Below are positions 1 through 14,448 of a stretch of 64,000 nt of DNA, in pieces; position 1 is the first letter of the stretch, and the number at the start of each line of letters is the position of its first letter. The position numbers were made by a program, and so were the translations under genes. This DNA is from Chrysomallon squamiferum (lineage: Eukaryota; Mollusca; Gastropoda; Neomphalida; Peltospiridae). The DNA is taken from assembly GCA_012295275.1 (NCBI GenBank), contig CM022675.1, forward strand, positions 2,082,144 to 2,146,143, in the 5' to 3' direction. A model generated the notes under the pieces. The model was not told the DNA's origin, searched no databases, and worked only from the letters and a program-made list of their open reading frames with translations.

Positions 1-639
1 TATACTAACACCTTATTATACCATTGTTTTGGCGACCTCCATTAGTCAGAACAAAATAAGACAATGACACAATGCAGTGATATCAGTTCAAACACTCGTT
101 TTACATCTTTATAACAACAGTTTGTTCTGACTCAAGAAGACTTTTGTAGTGAAAACATAGACGACATATGCTGTGACATCACTACTACAGAGTGATATCT
201 ATATATATTAAACTGTACCATTTGTTTTACACTCAGTTACGACTAGCCTGCAGAAAGCAGGTTTAACATAATTTAAAATAATACCGAGCATGTTTACTTT
301 CTTAATATCTCCACAGGGACACTTCAAGTATAAGAAATAAAGTAAAGTAAAGTAAAGTAAAGTAAAGTAAAATTAAATAAATAAAAATAAAACTAACAAA
401 CAAATAAATAAATAAATAAAATAAATGAGATAGATAAAAGAAAATTATAATAATAATAATGTTAAAAATGATAGGGTTTAATCCGTATATTAAAAAAAAA
501 AAAAAGGAGAAAAAATGATTTCTGAAGGTTAATTGCCTGTTATAAAATAAATATAGTACAATATCATGTAATACAATGAAATAGCATGTTAATTTAACTT
601 TGAGGTTTATGTCACAGCAGTAGCAACAATAACAACAAC

Positions 640-960
640 AACATAAGTAAAACTCAATAAACTCAATATTAAAACAGCTGATATGTGTTTTGTTATATAG
701 AGAATTTACATATAAACATTTGATAACGTCAGACGCATGATAATGTACAAACAACACAAACATATTAACTGAAGTAAAGTAACGTGAACCTACCTTGTTT
801 CTTGTAACACTCAGAAAAAAAGCTTTGTCCTTACTTACACAGAATAAAACATAAAACTGCATCTCACGATGTGATCGGCTCTATTTATATCGTAAGGAGA
901 AATAAACCATCTTGTACAATGAATAACTGGTTTTAACTATTGCAACATACATGAGCTGTA
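640..960. repeat. Dispersed repeat, shared with 47220-47545 and partly 20990-21090
   Basis: The stretch with ACGTGAACCTACCTTGTTTC and the following TTGTAACACTCAGAAA recurs at 47370-47430 and 21030-21085, with weaker forms near 19360 and 36505. The longer homology to 47220-47545 includes the flanking TACATACATTTGATAAAGTC region. The apparent reading frame here is a by-product of the repeat. Confidence 0.7.
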
Positions 961-988
961 TGTTTGTTCAGACTTATTATTATTATTA

Positions 989-1052
<64 letters not shown>

Positions 1053-1265
1053 TTTACTTATTTATTTATATAGATAAATATTTATATATATATATCTTTT
1101 TCTTTCTGCAGAGCTGTATATATCTTAATATAAATTATTTGCTATGAATTTACTTATCTAACATTTTCACTTTCATTGTTATCTTCCACTCCATATGTCT
1201 GTCTCGTACAATTACATATATAATACATACATCAGCACACAACAAGAAAACCGGGGGTTATTTTT

Positions 1266-1507
<242 letters not shown>

Positions 1508-1625
1508 TCAACACTGTAGTTAACAATAACGTATTAGTATTAATTTTAATATCATGATAACGATCAGTGTTTCTTCTCGTTCCATTTTTGATACGAAATA
1601 TGTAATATCGAATAATAATGACAAT

Positions 1626-1657
<32 letters not shown>

Positions 1658-1899
1658 AAATGTGCATATTTGACTTCAGTATGCTGCCAACAACATTAAC
1701 ACACACGCGCGCGCAGGCACACATACGCTCACAAGCTAAATGATTACAGTTCATTAACAATAAAAAGGTCACAAAAAAGAAGAAAAATAATCATAGTAGT
1801 AATATACTCAGTAATAGAATTAATAGTATCTGCGGTTTTAATAGTTGTAGTAATAATGAAAGTAATAACGGTACCAAGACTGTTAGTATTAATTGTAAT

Positions 1900-1936
<37 letters not shown>

Positions 1937-2573
1937 TACATACATGTTTCATTTATTTTATTTTTATATATTTATTTCTTTGTTCCATTTTTTTTTGTTT
2001 GTCTTTTATTTTTTTTTTTTTATTCATTTATTTATTTACTTATAGTTTATAATTTTCTATTCTTTATGCACTTCATTTTTTTTCTATTTGTTTACTTATT
2101 TATTTGTTTGTCCTATTTTTGTTTATCTTTCATTTCGTTATTTATTTGTTTGTTTGTTTGTTTATTTGTTTATTTATTTAAAATTTAAATTTTGTGACTT
2201 TGTTTGCTTGCGTGTTTTCTCTTCGTCTGTTTAACTGAATATTTTCAAGATAAAATGAATATTTTAATGGTACACAGATTTTGTGAAAGGCAATGGAATA
2301 CTGACAAAGTTTAAATTAAACTGATATAATACGTGTTGTGATGTGCTGTTATAATGTGAAGTGAGATAGAATAGATCACTGTAGAGTTTGGTTGTCTGAC
2401 AGAAGGTGGGGTTCAGATATTTCCTCCATGTTAGTCATGCTCAGTTTTACTCGTTCAAACATACTGGAGGAAACGAATTTAAAAACTTTCGTGAATATCG
2501 TGCTAATTATATTATGAGAAACATCACAACTTCATTACGGAACGATGACTAAATGTTCAGTGACAAAATTCAA

Positions 2574-2760
2574 ACAGGTTGTCTCGATGGTCGAATGGTA
2601 TCGTCTTCAGACTTCGGAATTTGGTCGAATGGGTGTCTTAGGTTCGAATCTCGTCAGCAGCATCTGACGGGGTTGGTGAGTTCGTATTTCGACTTTGTCC
2701 TCCTGTGTCAGTGCGTTCCCGAATATTTTCTATGTGTAACGTATAATGAGAATTAAATAA
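2574..2760 (+). mobile_element. tRNA-derived SINE, copy 1
   Basis: Internal pol III promoter boxes are visible: A box TGGTCGAATGG at 2588-2598 and B box GGTTCGAATCT at 2641-2651 (10 of 11 match to GGTTCGANTCC). A non-tRNA body follows to about 2750. The A-to-B spacing is 53 nt, the same as in the second copy. Confidence 0.75.
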
Positions 2761-3455
2761 GCCAGACCACTACATGTAAATATAAACATACGTATGGCTG
2801 TAAGTTCGGCATCCATAACTATATTCTTATATACATGAATGCACAGTGATAGAAACATGTACACACAGAAAAATGGATGCATGCGTACATTAATACAAGG
2901 GCACTGCTTTTATCACACTGCTGCTAATTACAATGTAATACAAATGTTACACGTCTAAAAAGAAAGAACACTTCATTTAAAATCCACGCTTCAGTTAACA
3001 TTTAACAACTGTGGGAGCGACGGCGCAAAATACAGTGCACTGACGTTGAAATGTCTTGAAAGAAAAAAACCATAATTACACATACATAAATATATATGAA
3101 TTGCTTTTTTAACACAGTGTTGCTAAAATGTTACTCATACAAATATTGGACTTCAAAGTCAAAGCAGACTTTTAGTTAGTACAACTGATCTAACACTAAG
3201 AAAACTGGGAGTTACTATGCAACATACAGTACGCTGATTTTCAATTAACTGTTCTTAAAACACACACACACACACACTTCGCAGAGAATGGCTTGAAAGA
3301 AAGGAAAGATAATTATATACATCGTATTTGCTTTTATCGTTGTGTTGCTTATAAGTCAATGAGAGAGAATTGTAGACATTTAAAGAACTCTTTTAGTTTC
3401 TTTCAACACTTTAGTTAACATTAACAATGGTGGGTGTTACTATGTAATACATTAT

Positions 3456-3726
<271 letters not shown>

Positions 3727-3852
3727 TGTTTATTTCCTACCTTGATAACCCAACGTCAACGGTATTTGTCGCCAACGTATCATAAAGAAGCATACCATCA
3801 AATTTAGATAACAAGAAAATGGATATTTATTTCTTTTGTTTCTTCTTATTTC

Positions 3853-3899
<47 letters not shown>

Positions 3900-4086
3900 C
3901 TTCTTCTTCTTCTTCTTCTTCTTATTATTATTATTATAAGCTTTCTAATTAATTTTATTTTCATATAACGCGTAATGTAAAAATGCGAATTAAAAAAAAA
4001 AAAAAAATGTACAGTTTGTATGAGAGGAAATTACGTCTTGACGTTGGCCACTTTGTGTTTTCAACTGATTTTCAATTAACTGCTCT

Positions 4087-4148
<62 letters not shown>

Positions 4149-4490
4149 TATGAAATATAGCATCACTAGATATCAGGTGATTCTGTGTAGTTCTTGACAT
4201 TGCGATGTACTCTATGAAATATAGCATCACTAGATATCAGGTGATTCTGTGTAGTTCTTGACATTGCGATGTACTCTATGAAATATAGCATCACTAGATA
4301 TCAGGTGATTCTGTGTAGTTATTGACATTGCGATGTACTCTATGAAATATAGCATCACTAGATATCAGGTGATTCTGTGTAGTTCTTGACATTGCGATGT
4401 ACTCTATGAAATATAGCATCACTAGATATCAGGTGATTCTCTGTAGTTCTTGACATTGCGATGTACGGTATGAAATATAGCATCACTTTT
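4149..4490. repeat. 64-bp tandem repeat, five full copies and a partial
   Basis: Units begin TATGAAATATAGCATCAC at 4149, 4213, 4277, 4341, 4405 and 4469 and are almost identical. The array sits between a CA run (4090-4146) and AAT repeats. No spacer/repeat alternation. Confidence 0.95.
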
Positions 4491-4559
4491 AATTACAATA
4501 TTACTGCATCATTACTAACAATACTACTGCTACTACCAATACTAATAATAACAACAGCA

Positions 4560-4562
4560 ACA

Positions 4563-4614
<52 letters not shown>

Positions 4615-5099
4615 TAATAAAAATAATAATAACAATTATAAATAAATAAAAATAAGTAAATAAAAGTAAAAATAACAAAATTCATACTGGAAATAACAGC
4701 ATGAACAATCAAAAACCATGAGTTTATACAACAAGCCGAATCCCTAAATCTCAATAAAAGGAAAGGGGAAGAAAATAAAAAATAATAAATAGTTCAATAA
4801 ACCAGTGAAGTGTTTTGTTTTCTAACATTACCAATAATAACAATTACATGTTTACGACTTATCACCGAAAACAAATCAGATGAGATTCACTGCTACAAGC
4901 TTTATTCAAACTATTGTAAATATAATTAAAAAGTATTAATACAAAAAAACAACAACTAATAACTAAATTTCAAACATAAAAAAATAAAAAATAAAATAAA
5001 AATATAAAATCGAGCTATACGAGTAGCAAAGGAAGCAAGAAAAAAATTTTAATGAAATAAATGTGAAGATAATAAAAAAAAAAAAAAAACAACAACAAC

Positions 5100-5134
<35 letters not shown>

Positions 5135-5153
5135 TAATAATAATAACAACAAC

Positions 5154-5201
<48 letters not shown>

Positions 5202-5332
5202 ATAAGACAAGGAACAAAAATAATAGGAAAAATAAAGGCAAAACGAAAGCTGAAAACAAAACGTTTTCCTACTATGACAGTTGAAAGAAATAAAGCACTG
5301 CGTGTATTACAAAACAAACAAATGTGTGTGTG

Positions 5333-5410
<78 letters not shown>
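4560..5410. repeat. AAT/AAC microsatellite cluster
   Basis: AAT arrays at 4564-4612, 5098-5200 (mixed with AAC) and 5334-5409, separated by AT-rich unique sequence. They lie in the 3' flank of copy A. Confidence 0.9.
4901..4906 (-). terminator. Candidate polyadenylation signal for copy A
   Basis: AATAAA on the minus strand about 800 nt after the stop codon. It is the first reasonable signal I noticed downstream, but the DNA here is very AT-rich and chance matches are common. Confidence 0.25.
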
Positions 5411-5411
<1 letters not shown>

Positions 5412-5708
5412 AAAATTAATAAATAAATAAATAAACTAATTAATTAATAATAGCACTAGTCATGAAAGAAAAGATCTAGAAAAGAATAAAATAGTAAAAC
5501 ATAATATTAGATGAAAACAAAGAAAGAAACAGAGAAAAATAATTACGAAAGTGTAATGCAATTACCTAAATGCAATCATGGAAACACATTTTTAAACAAA
5601 AGCTGTTTTCCGTAAAATTTGAAACATTTTTCAAGTTCAATTTGCAACTACATTAATATGAAATGTTTCTCAAGTTAACTAAATGTGATGTTTGTTGACA
5701 TCTTCCTT

Positions 5709-5866
5709 TTACTGATTGGACTTTTTCTTCCTCAGGAAGACGAACACCACAATCCCAATGACAAGTGAGAAGATGATCACCATGACAACACAGAGAACAA
5801 TCAGAATCGTGGTGTTGATACCAAATTGATCAGATCGTTGCTTTTCACCTGATGTCTGTGAGATAC
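5709..5866 (-). CDS. Copy A exon 19: transmembrane helix, basic tail, stop
   Basis: After a short polar stem (SISQTSGEKQRSDQFG), residues about 879-903 form one uninterrupted hydrophobic helix (ILIVLCVVMVIIFSLVIG and onward), followed by RKKKSNQ and a TAA stop at 5711-5709. This gives type I topology with a seven-residue cytoplasmic tail and no signalling motif. Confidence 0.88.
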
Positions 5867-6199
5867 CTAGAATGTAGGAAGTTTTTATTTATTTATTTTT
5901 TTCAATGTCAGATGTTTCTTTTCTTTCTTGCAACTAATATATGCTAAAGAATGTCTGCATTTAACTGTTGATTAAATTTGACAAAACTAATCACAAATAT
6001 GAGTTAAGTTAAAGGAAACAAATTACGATTACAGATCTAACATAAACTCACTTGCTGTTCGATCTTCATTCATCACGTCCAGAACAATATATGTTTTTCT
6101 GACAAGTTCATCAGACATTTCAGCAGATCTTCTTTTTCTCCCAAATCCTTCCTTGCCATTGCAGTCCACCTAAGATTGACAGTTTGTTTGTTTGTTTGT

Positions 6200-6230
<31 letters not shown>

Positions 6231-9200
6231 TTCATTTATACACTACGAAAAAAAGTATTCAAAAAATTAAAACCTTTCAAAAGTAGCAATTTTCAAGTAG
6301 TAACTTAATATTTAAATATATTCTCTCTTTCACATATGATATATTTAAATATGTTCCAAATGCTGTCCTTTATTAATAGAGACGTTGCCATTTTAAGGAT
6401 ATATTTAAAGGTAATTTTGACAAGAAAAAGTATTTTACTCATAATAAAACCTCAGACTTACATTTCAAGGGAGAAAACTTGCTAAATTTAACATTCTTCT
6501 TTACCGAAAAAAGTTTCGAACTTACTGGGTCACACTGAGACTTTTGTCCTGGAGGACAAACTTTGACAGAACATTCTGTAGAGACTGCGTTGTTTTTGTT
6601 AAAGGTGAAAGCTTTCAACTTGAATGTGACGTTGTTTCCCGATCTTTCAGGCTCCTGTATCATCAGTTTACCGATTTCAGACGAAGGACAGCTGAATAAG
6701 TAAAGATTATAAGATAAAATAGCATTTCTCTTAAGTTTTCACGATCTGAATAAAGTATGTGTGTTTTAAAGAGAGATTCCCTGTATAAGTTATTAGACGT
6801 TATAAAATTAGATATTTCAAAACAAGAACAAATAATCTGAGGTAAGAGTAAATATTTTCAAAAGAATTAGTCTGCAGTTCGGTTGTTTATCGAGAGGTCA
6901 TCAGTTTACGTACATTATTATTTGAATCGAGAATCTATCTGGTTTGTAGAAATGAATAAATAAATAAATAAATGAAAAAAGTGTAAAAAGAATAAAAATA
7001 AATAAAAAGTAAAATAATAATAACAATAATAACAACAACAACAACAACAACAACAAGGACAGCAACAATGATAATGACGATGATGATGATGCTCAGATTT
7101 GATGCTCTAAAAATCTTTGTTTATGTTTATATAAACATAAACAAAAAAAAAAAAAAAAAAAAAGAATTACCTGTTTTCAATGATTTTCAAAGTTTCACTG
7201 TCTTCTCCAGTTTTCTGATTATCAGCAGTGCATGATTCCACCCTGAGAGTACCGGATTCTGGTTCTGTTTCAAATACACTACAGTACTATTTATTGTAGT
7301 TTTGTTATCTTAAACAAATTAATATTTTCCTTGAGGAATATTCAAAATCATGCTAATTCTGTACATATCACCTTGACTGGTAATCTTACCATACATAAAT
7401 GCTTGTATTAGTGAGAGTTAACATCATTCTACTTTTGCATTTATTATTATAACTGCTGGTATCAAAGTCATGAGACTGACAGAAATTTAGAAAGTCTAAA
7501 AAATATATTCAGACGTTTACACAAATTAGTCCATATTAAGTGAGACATCACAATAGACTTTATATAATTTCAATACCAATCTTAGTATGGAACAAACACT
7601 TGATATCATTTCTTTACAACAACAACAACAACACACACACACCCGCATACACAGACACACACAAACACATATACACACAAATTTAGTATAGAACAAGCAG
7701 TTCATATTGCAAAGTATGCTATTAACTATATGCATATATGTGTGTAGTTTTGTGTGTACAATATTCTTCTGTTAGTTTTGATTAATATTTTCCAAATTCT
7801 TGATATGTGCAAAATGAAAAGGAAATTTCTAAAATGTTTCCAACAGTTTTAAAAATATATGCAAAAAGATATTCCTGTAAATGACATAGATGTTTGTGTG
7901 TTAAATATTTTGAAATGTGTTCAAATGATTCAATACCGCTATCGTTCAACTTACAGTCGAATGCTAACAGAGTTTTTCTTATTTATTTATTTATTAATTT
8001 ATCTGTTTTTTAATAAATAGAAAAATTTAGATGATGAAGCATTCAGAAGACTCAACATTGCATAAAACAAGACACACGCACGCACACACAGAGGCACACA
8101 CACACACACACACTTACCTGCACATTTCATGCCAGCGTCATCTTCGTGGTGACAGTGATAGTTGCCCCATTGAAAATTGCACTGTTGAAGACTAGTTTCA
8201 TTTCCCAAACAGTGAATATCACGCAGAAGGATAGGTCCTGATCCTTCACCAAAATTATCGATATCAACTGCTGTTGCATTTGAACTGTGAAACATGGGTT
8301 ATCATTTTATAATATGTATTTAATATTATTTTGTTTTCTATATTCATTTAATAATCTACTGTAAAACAATATCTTACAGTTAATAACTGCAACGAGAAGC
8401 TTTTTAAAGTATAACCGTAACACTTTGCTTTTTATAATTTCTATTTCACTTACATAATGTCACAAATCTGTTTATTTATTTAATTCGTGTGTCACTTGTG
8501 AAATACCTCTATTTCTTAATGTATATATTTGTATCACAGGCTAAAAATATATGATTAAATAATTAAAAAAAAAAAAAAATAAAATAAAAGTAAGAATAAA
8601 ATGTTACAGACATCTAGAGAAATATCTCTTATTGAGACACAAGCATTTTTCAGAAACCATCTGTTTTAATAATAATTATTATTAACTTACATAGTGAAAC
8701 CGAGCATTCTACAGTAAATAGCTGCGTTATGATAAGCATTATTAATAACTTACTTAGTGAAACCCAGCATTCTGTAGTAAACAGCTGTTATAATAATCAT
8801 TATTAAAAACGTAATTAGTGAATCCCAGCATTCTGCAATAAACAGCTGTTATAAGAATCATTATTAAAAACGTAATTAGTGAATCCCAGCATTCTGTAGT
8901 AAACAGCTGTTATAATAATCATTATTAAAAACGTAATTAGTGAATCCCAGCATTCTGTAGTAAACAGCTGTTATAATAATCATTATTAAAAACGTAATTA
9001 GTGAATCCCAGCATTCTGCAATAAACAGCTGTTATAAGAATCATTATTAATAACTTACTTAGTAAAACCCAGCATTCTCTAGTAAACAGCTGTTATAATA
9101 ATCATTATTAAAAACGTAATTAGTGAATCCCAGCATTCTGCAATAAACAGCTGTTATAAGAATCGTTATTAATAACTTACTTAGTAAAACCCAGCATTCT

Positions 9201-10948
9201 ACAGTAAACAGCTGCGTTATAATAATCATTACTAATAACTTACTTAGTAAAACCCAGCATTCTACAGTAAACAACTGTTATAATAATCATTATTAACAAA
9301 TTACTTAGTAAAACCCAGCATTCTGCAGTAAACAACTGTTATAATAATCATTATTAGTAGCTTACTTACTGAAACCCAGCATTCTACAGTAAACAGCTGT
9401 TATAATAATAATTATTAATAACTTACTTAGTAAAACCCAGCATTCTGCAGTAAACAGCTGCGTTGTAATCAGTATGATATTTATCACAGACTGTGCCCCA
9501 CATTCCAAGATATTTAATCTCTACTCGACCTTCTCGTTCTGAACTGCCTCCAACCAGACGAATCTCAATTTCTGAATTGTCTTCTACAGAAAACAAAAAT
9601 ACATTTCTTTGTCACGTCACTCAGCAAGTATAACATAGAAACCGTGATACTATAGTTAGATTTTATTTTCAAAGTACACAATGAATAAAATAGCTAGGAT
9701 ATTTCATGTTAGTTTCCCTGTGTGTGTTGTGTATAAGGCAATAGCTATTTAAAAATATTAAATATGTAATCATTCTGACTGCTGTGTAAAAGACATTACC
9801 TGCACACTTCAGGGCTAAGGACTTTCCTTCAAAGTCGTCCGCAGTGAATTTAATGTAACACTGATTAATATTCTCTTCCAATCCAGAACATCGTACTTTT
9901 GAAGTCAAAACCTTCTCTCTGCTCGACGTCATGTTATGCTCGTCCCAACTCATCAGAATTGGTTTGTAACTTCTTCCAGTGAAGAAGAAAAAGAAGAATT
10001 AAAATAAAAATACAAATAGAAATACAAATAACACTACTATTAAAAAATGACACATTCTTTTTATTATTATTATTATTATTATTCAGTCGTAATTAAACGA
10101 TTTTGCTCTCTGAGATGTCCCACGTAATTTATATTATAGTCCTAGAAACAAGCTTTTAAGTGACTGTAATATCTTTTCTATAGATTTTATTTTTGTGGAA
10201 ATTTCTGTAATATTCAAACTTTGCTTAACTTCAGATGACATGTAATTCTTTCTAAGTTACTTGTTTGTCTGAGCTTACTCGTTAAATCCAAGTGTTCTGC
10301 ACATAACTCTAGCATCCTGTGGAGACGGACTGGAATCATAGAATACACCCCACTCATTGTTCATTTTCACTTCAACGACGCCGTAGTTACTGCTTGGACC
10401 ACCAACTAGTCGTAACTCAATGTTTGATATGTCCACTACAACATTCATATATATATATATATATAAAAGGTCTAAAACAAACAAAGAAACAAACTGATCA
10501 CAACGTTCAATAGCATGTCATTTAAATTTGGTATGCTTAGTTTTTTTTTATCTTTTTATTTTCACCCACTTCCTCGCATATTTACTTAAATATATTCCTA
10601 AAAGCCTGGACATCTGTCTGTAATTATATAATGGTTAATTAAACTGTAAAGTTATAGTAGTTTTAACATAAACACCTGAACAGCTAATGTTTACATAAGT
10701 ACATCCACTGTCTTCATTGCGATGACTTAGAAGACACAGATGAAGAGCAGGTTCATAGTCAGAACATTTAACGTCATATTTCCATTTACTGCCTGTAACA
10801 GTTTCACCACTATCATAGAGTTCAGCTCTATAAACATAAATATAAAAAGTCATATGGATGGATGGATGGATGTACGTGTGTGGGTGTTTGTATCGAATAT
10901 TTTAAATTTTAAAATTGTCTAAAATAATTTATTCATGTGATGTTCTTA

Positions 10949-10983
<35 letters not shown>

Positions 10984-11351
10984 GATGAGAATAGCATTTC
11001 CAATGGTATTAATACTGTAACAGTGAACATAATAAATTATTGGTATTGAACAAAATTTTGACAAAGTTATATTATTATTATTATTATATAAATTAACGGA
11101 GGTGTTTAAAGAGATATACTGACTTTGCATAACCCATCTGCCTGCACACAACTTCAGCTGCATCATTTGTAAAGAGATCTGTTCTACACACGAAATTCCA
11201 TTTGTCATCATCAAATACTTGAAGTTTTCCTTCATGGTCGTTTGCCCCATCCACCAGTTTCAGTTTGTATGGTGTAGGGTTTTCTTTTGTAGTCGTAGAA
11301 AACATTTATTTAATTTATTCAGCTGTTGCACTCAATCATTATTATATTATT

Positions 11352-11435
<84 letters not shown>

Positions 11436-12309
11436 GTTATTGTAAGATCCTGACTTTTTTAATGATGTAACATTTAATTACAGGTTTTACCGATTTATTG
11501 TTACTACTACTACTACTGCTACTGCTACTACTATTAGTATTATTTTTAGTAGTAGTACTAGTACTAGTAGTAATAGTATATAGATACATATGTATAGATA
11601 CGTACATACACTGACATCCATGTATTTCATATTCTGTTTATTTCCGACGAAATCGATAATTATTTATTTATATCTCCACACACTTGAAAACTTGTACTTG
11701 ACAGGAGCGTAAAACACTACTACTACTACTACAAGTACAACTACTACTACTACTACTGCTACCACTACTACTACTAATAATAATAATAAAGAAAAGAAAA
11801 AGAAAGAAAAAGACAACAAACAAAAAATCTTCCTTTTCCTATGACATAATGATGATGATCATATGATATTTCTTACCATCACATATAATTCCAATATCTT
11901 CATCCCCGCAGTCATCATCACAGTCACTAATACTCCAGGTTATACAATCATTTACATCTCTTTCCAGTCCATAACACCTTAAACGACCGCTGAAAACTTT
12001 ACCACTTCCACCTCTAACGAAACCTTTACCACGAGGCACGCCAAACGCTCTGTTAGAAACACACACAGAAATCTGATCATAACAGCTAACAAATGATTTA
12101 CATTTATATGTTTCTTTTCATTTCAAATTTATTTTCTACCACTATTATGTGCATTTCAGAACATTGTGCTACTGCACGAAATCGTTAATACAGTATTACC
12201 CAGATAAGATTACACATTTTTGTTAAGATACTGCTTTAACTTATATCCATTTAGTTAGATTTACTGGATATAACACAGTTTACATCAATAAAAAAACAAC
12301 AACAAAAAA

Positions 12310-12406
<97 letters not shown>

Positions 12407-13129
12407 AACAACACACAGATCGATAATCTTAATCTCATCTTAGGATTTCTATATATATATAATTACATTTATTTACTTATTTAATTGTTTGTTTATGTAT
12501 TTATTTAAATAAATATAGTGCTAATTATTTCCTAGTTGTTTTTGATACTTAGTATTGGTGGATATCATACGGAAGTGTTTGTAATTCACTTACTTGTTGA
12601 ATCCGATATTCCTACACACTGTAGTGGCTTCGTAGAAGTCGAAAGAATCAGTATGCAGTCTGCCCCATTCACCTTTGTACAAAACTTCTACACGACCTTC
12701 TTTAGTTGTATTACCATCAGCCAGACGAACACTCACTTCATAACAAAATAGTAAACATAAATAATAATTCATAGAAAATTCCCAAGAATTCGTTAGGAAA
12801 TGGGAAAGTAGTTTGAAAATGGGTAAGTCGACAGTTTTAAGTCAAGAATAAATACTGAAACAATTCAGAAACATAAAATAAATAATTAAAGTCTATAGTT
12901 ATAATGTAGTACATATATATGTTTTACCTGGTTCAATGTCGGCAGTCTTTTCTGGTACGTTTGCTGTCAAGTCTGAGAATACAACAAAAATAACAAAAAT
13001 AAATACATGAATAAATAAGTAAAAAAGCTAAAGCACCTCAAAAAACAAACAAAAAAAACAACAAAAAAAACAACAACCGAAGATGACGCGAAATCAGAAT
13101 TAATTAATGACAGCTGTTATTACTATGAC

Positions 13130-13214
<85 letters not shown>

Positions 13215-13632
13215 ATGAAGTTCACTATGGAAACAACAACTTGTTCCTACTTGTAGTAAACTCAAATGTAAGTTCTTCATCTAAAGATACAGCTGCTGAT
13301 TCTGAAACTGAAGACCCGTCTTTGAGGTTGATGTTGAACTGGGCAAGCGGGGAGTCTATTGAGTTGACTGTGTTTGTAATATTCTGTGTGTCTCTGTAAA
13401 ATAACATCAAGAGCTATTCCAGATATATGCAATTAATATCCAAACTTTCCACCGTGTTAATAATCTTATACAAATTAACAAATCGTCTTTTTGTGTAATA
13501 TCCCAAAGTAAAATATTAATACTTGAAATGGAATGTTCAATGCATTAATTTCATCTTTACTGAAATGTTAATTCAGTATTAACCGCAATTGTAAGTAAAG
13601 TTATAGACATTCCAGGAAAGAAAGAAAGAAAC

Positions 13633-13678
<46 letters not shown>

Positions 13679-14042
13679 TATAACTAACCTTTCAATTTCT
13701 TTGGTTGTTATCACTTTGGTGACAGTCACGGTTACGACATCGGTGTTTTTTTCACTACAAGTGACAGAGACTTTTGTATCGAAGTTTGTCATGTACTTTT
13801 CACTGAACTGAATGATCACATCTCGAGTTCGACCTCCATTTACCTTAAGAACGAGTCACAATTACACGAGTTATGTTCAATCAATGTCTAATACCACTTT
13901 GTACAAAGATAACAACAAATATTTTTGAAAACAATTTTTCTGATCTTATAATTCCACAAATACACAAAATTTTAAATCTATTTATTTAAACAATTTGTGG
14001 AAGTAGCTAAGTATTTAAACATATTTCATTAAGAAAAAATCA

Positions 14043-14081
<39 letters not shown>

Positions 14082-14379
14082 AAAGAAAGAAAAAAGTAAA
14101 CTAAGAATTATAAAAATAATGAACAAAACTAACCTGAGTCACCCCTCCACATTCAGGATCCTTAACGTTCAGAACCACGCCCTGCTTTCCCGAGGGTAGA
14201 TCTGATGACGTGAATTTGCAACCTGGAGCGTCTTTTTCACCTTTAGCATAGACGACACCACTGAATGTTCCAGCAGGATTAATCATAATCATCATAGAAC
14301 TTTTCTGACAGGAAACATCATCTGCAAATATTAAGATTAGCATTTGTTAGCAGAAATAATCATGATGATTGTGATGATG

Positions 14380-14448
<69 letters not shown>

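Noticed and set aside
302-862. 186-codon minus-strand frame
   Set aside because: Overlaps a dispersed repeat and low-complexity AT DNA; rich in F, Y, L and I with no domain. Its shared part at 47224-47436 reflects DNA repetition.
4149-4490. Regular repeats considered as a CRISPR array
   Set aside because: Head-to-tail identical units without unique spacers, in a eukaryotic genome.
8690-9426. Array units as extra SRCR exon copies
   Set aside because: Each unit has only about the last 30 bases of the exon, without the rest of the domain or an acceptor.
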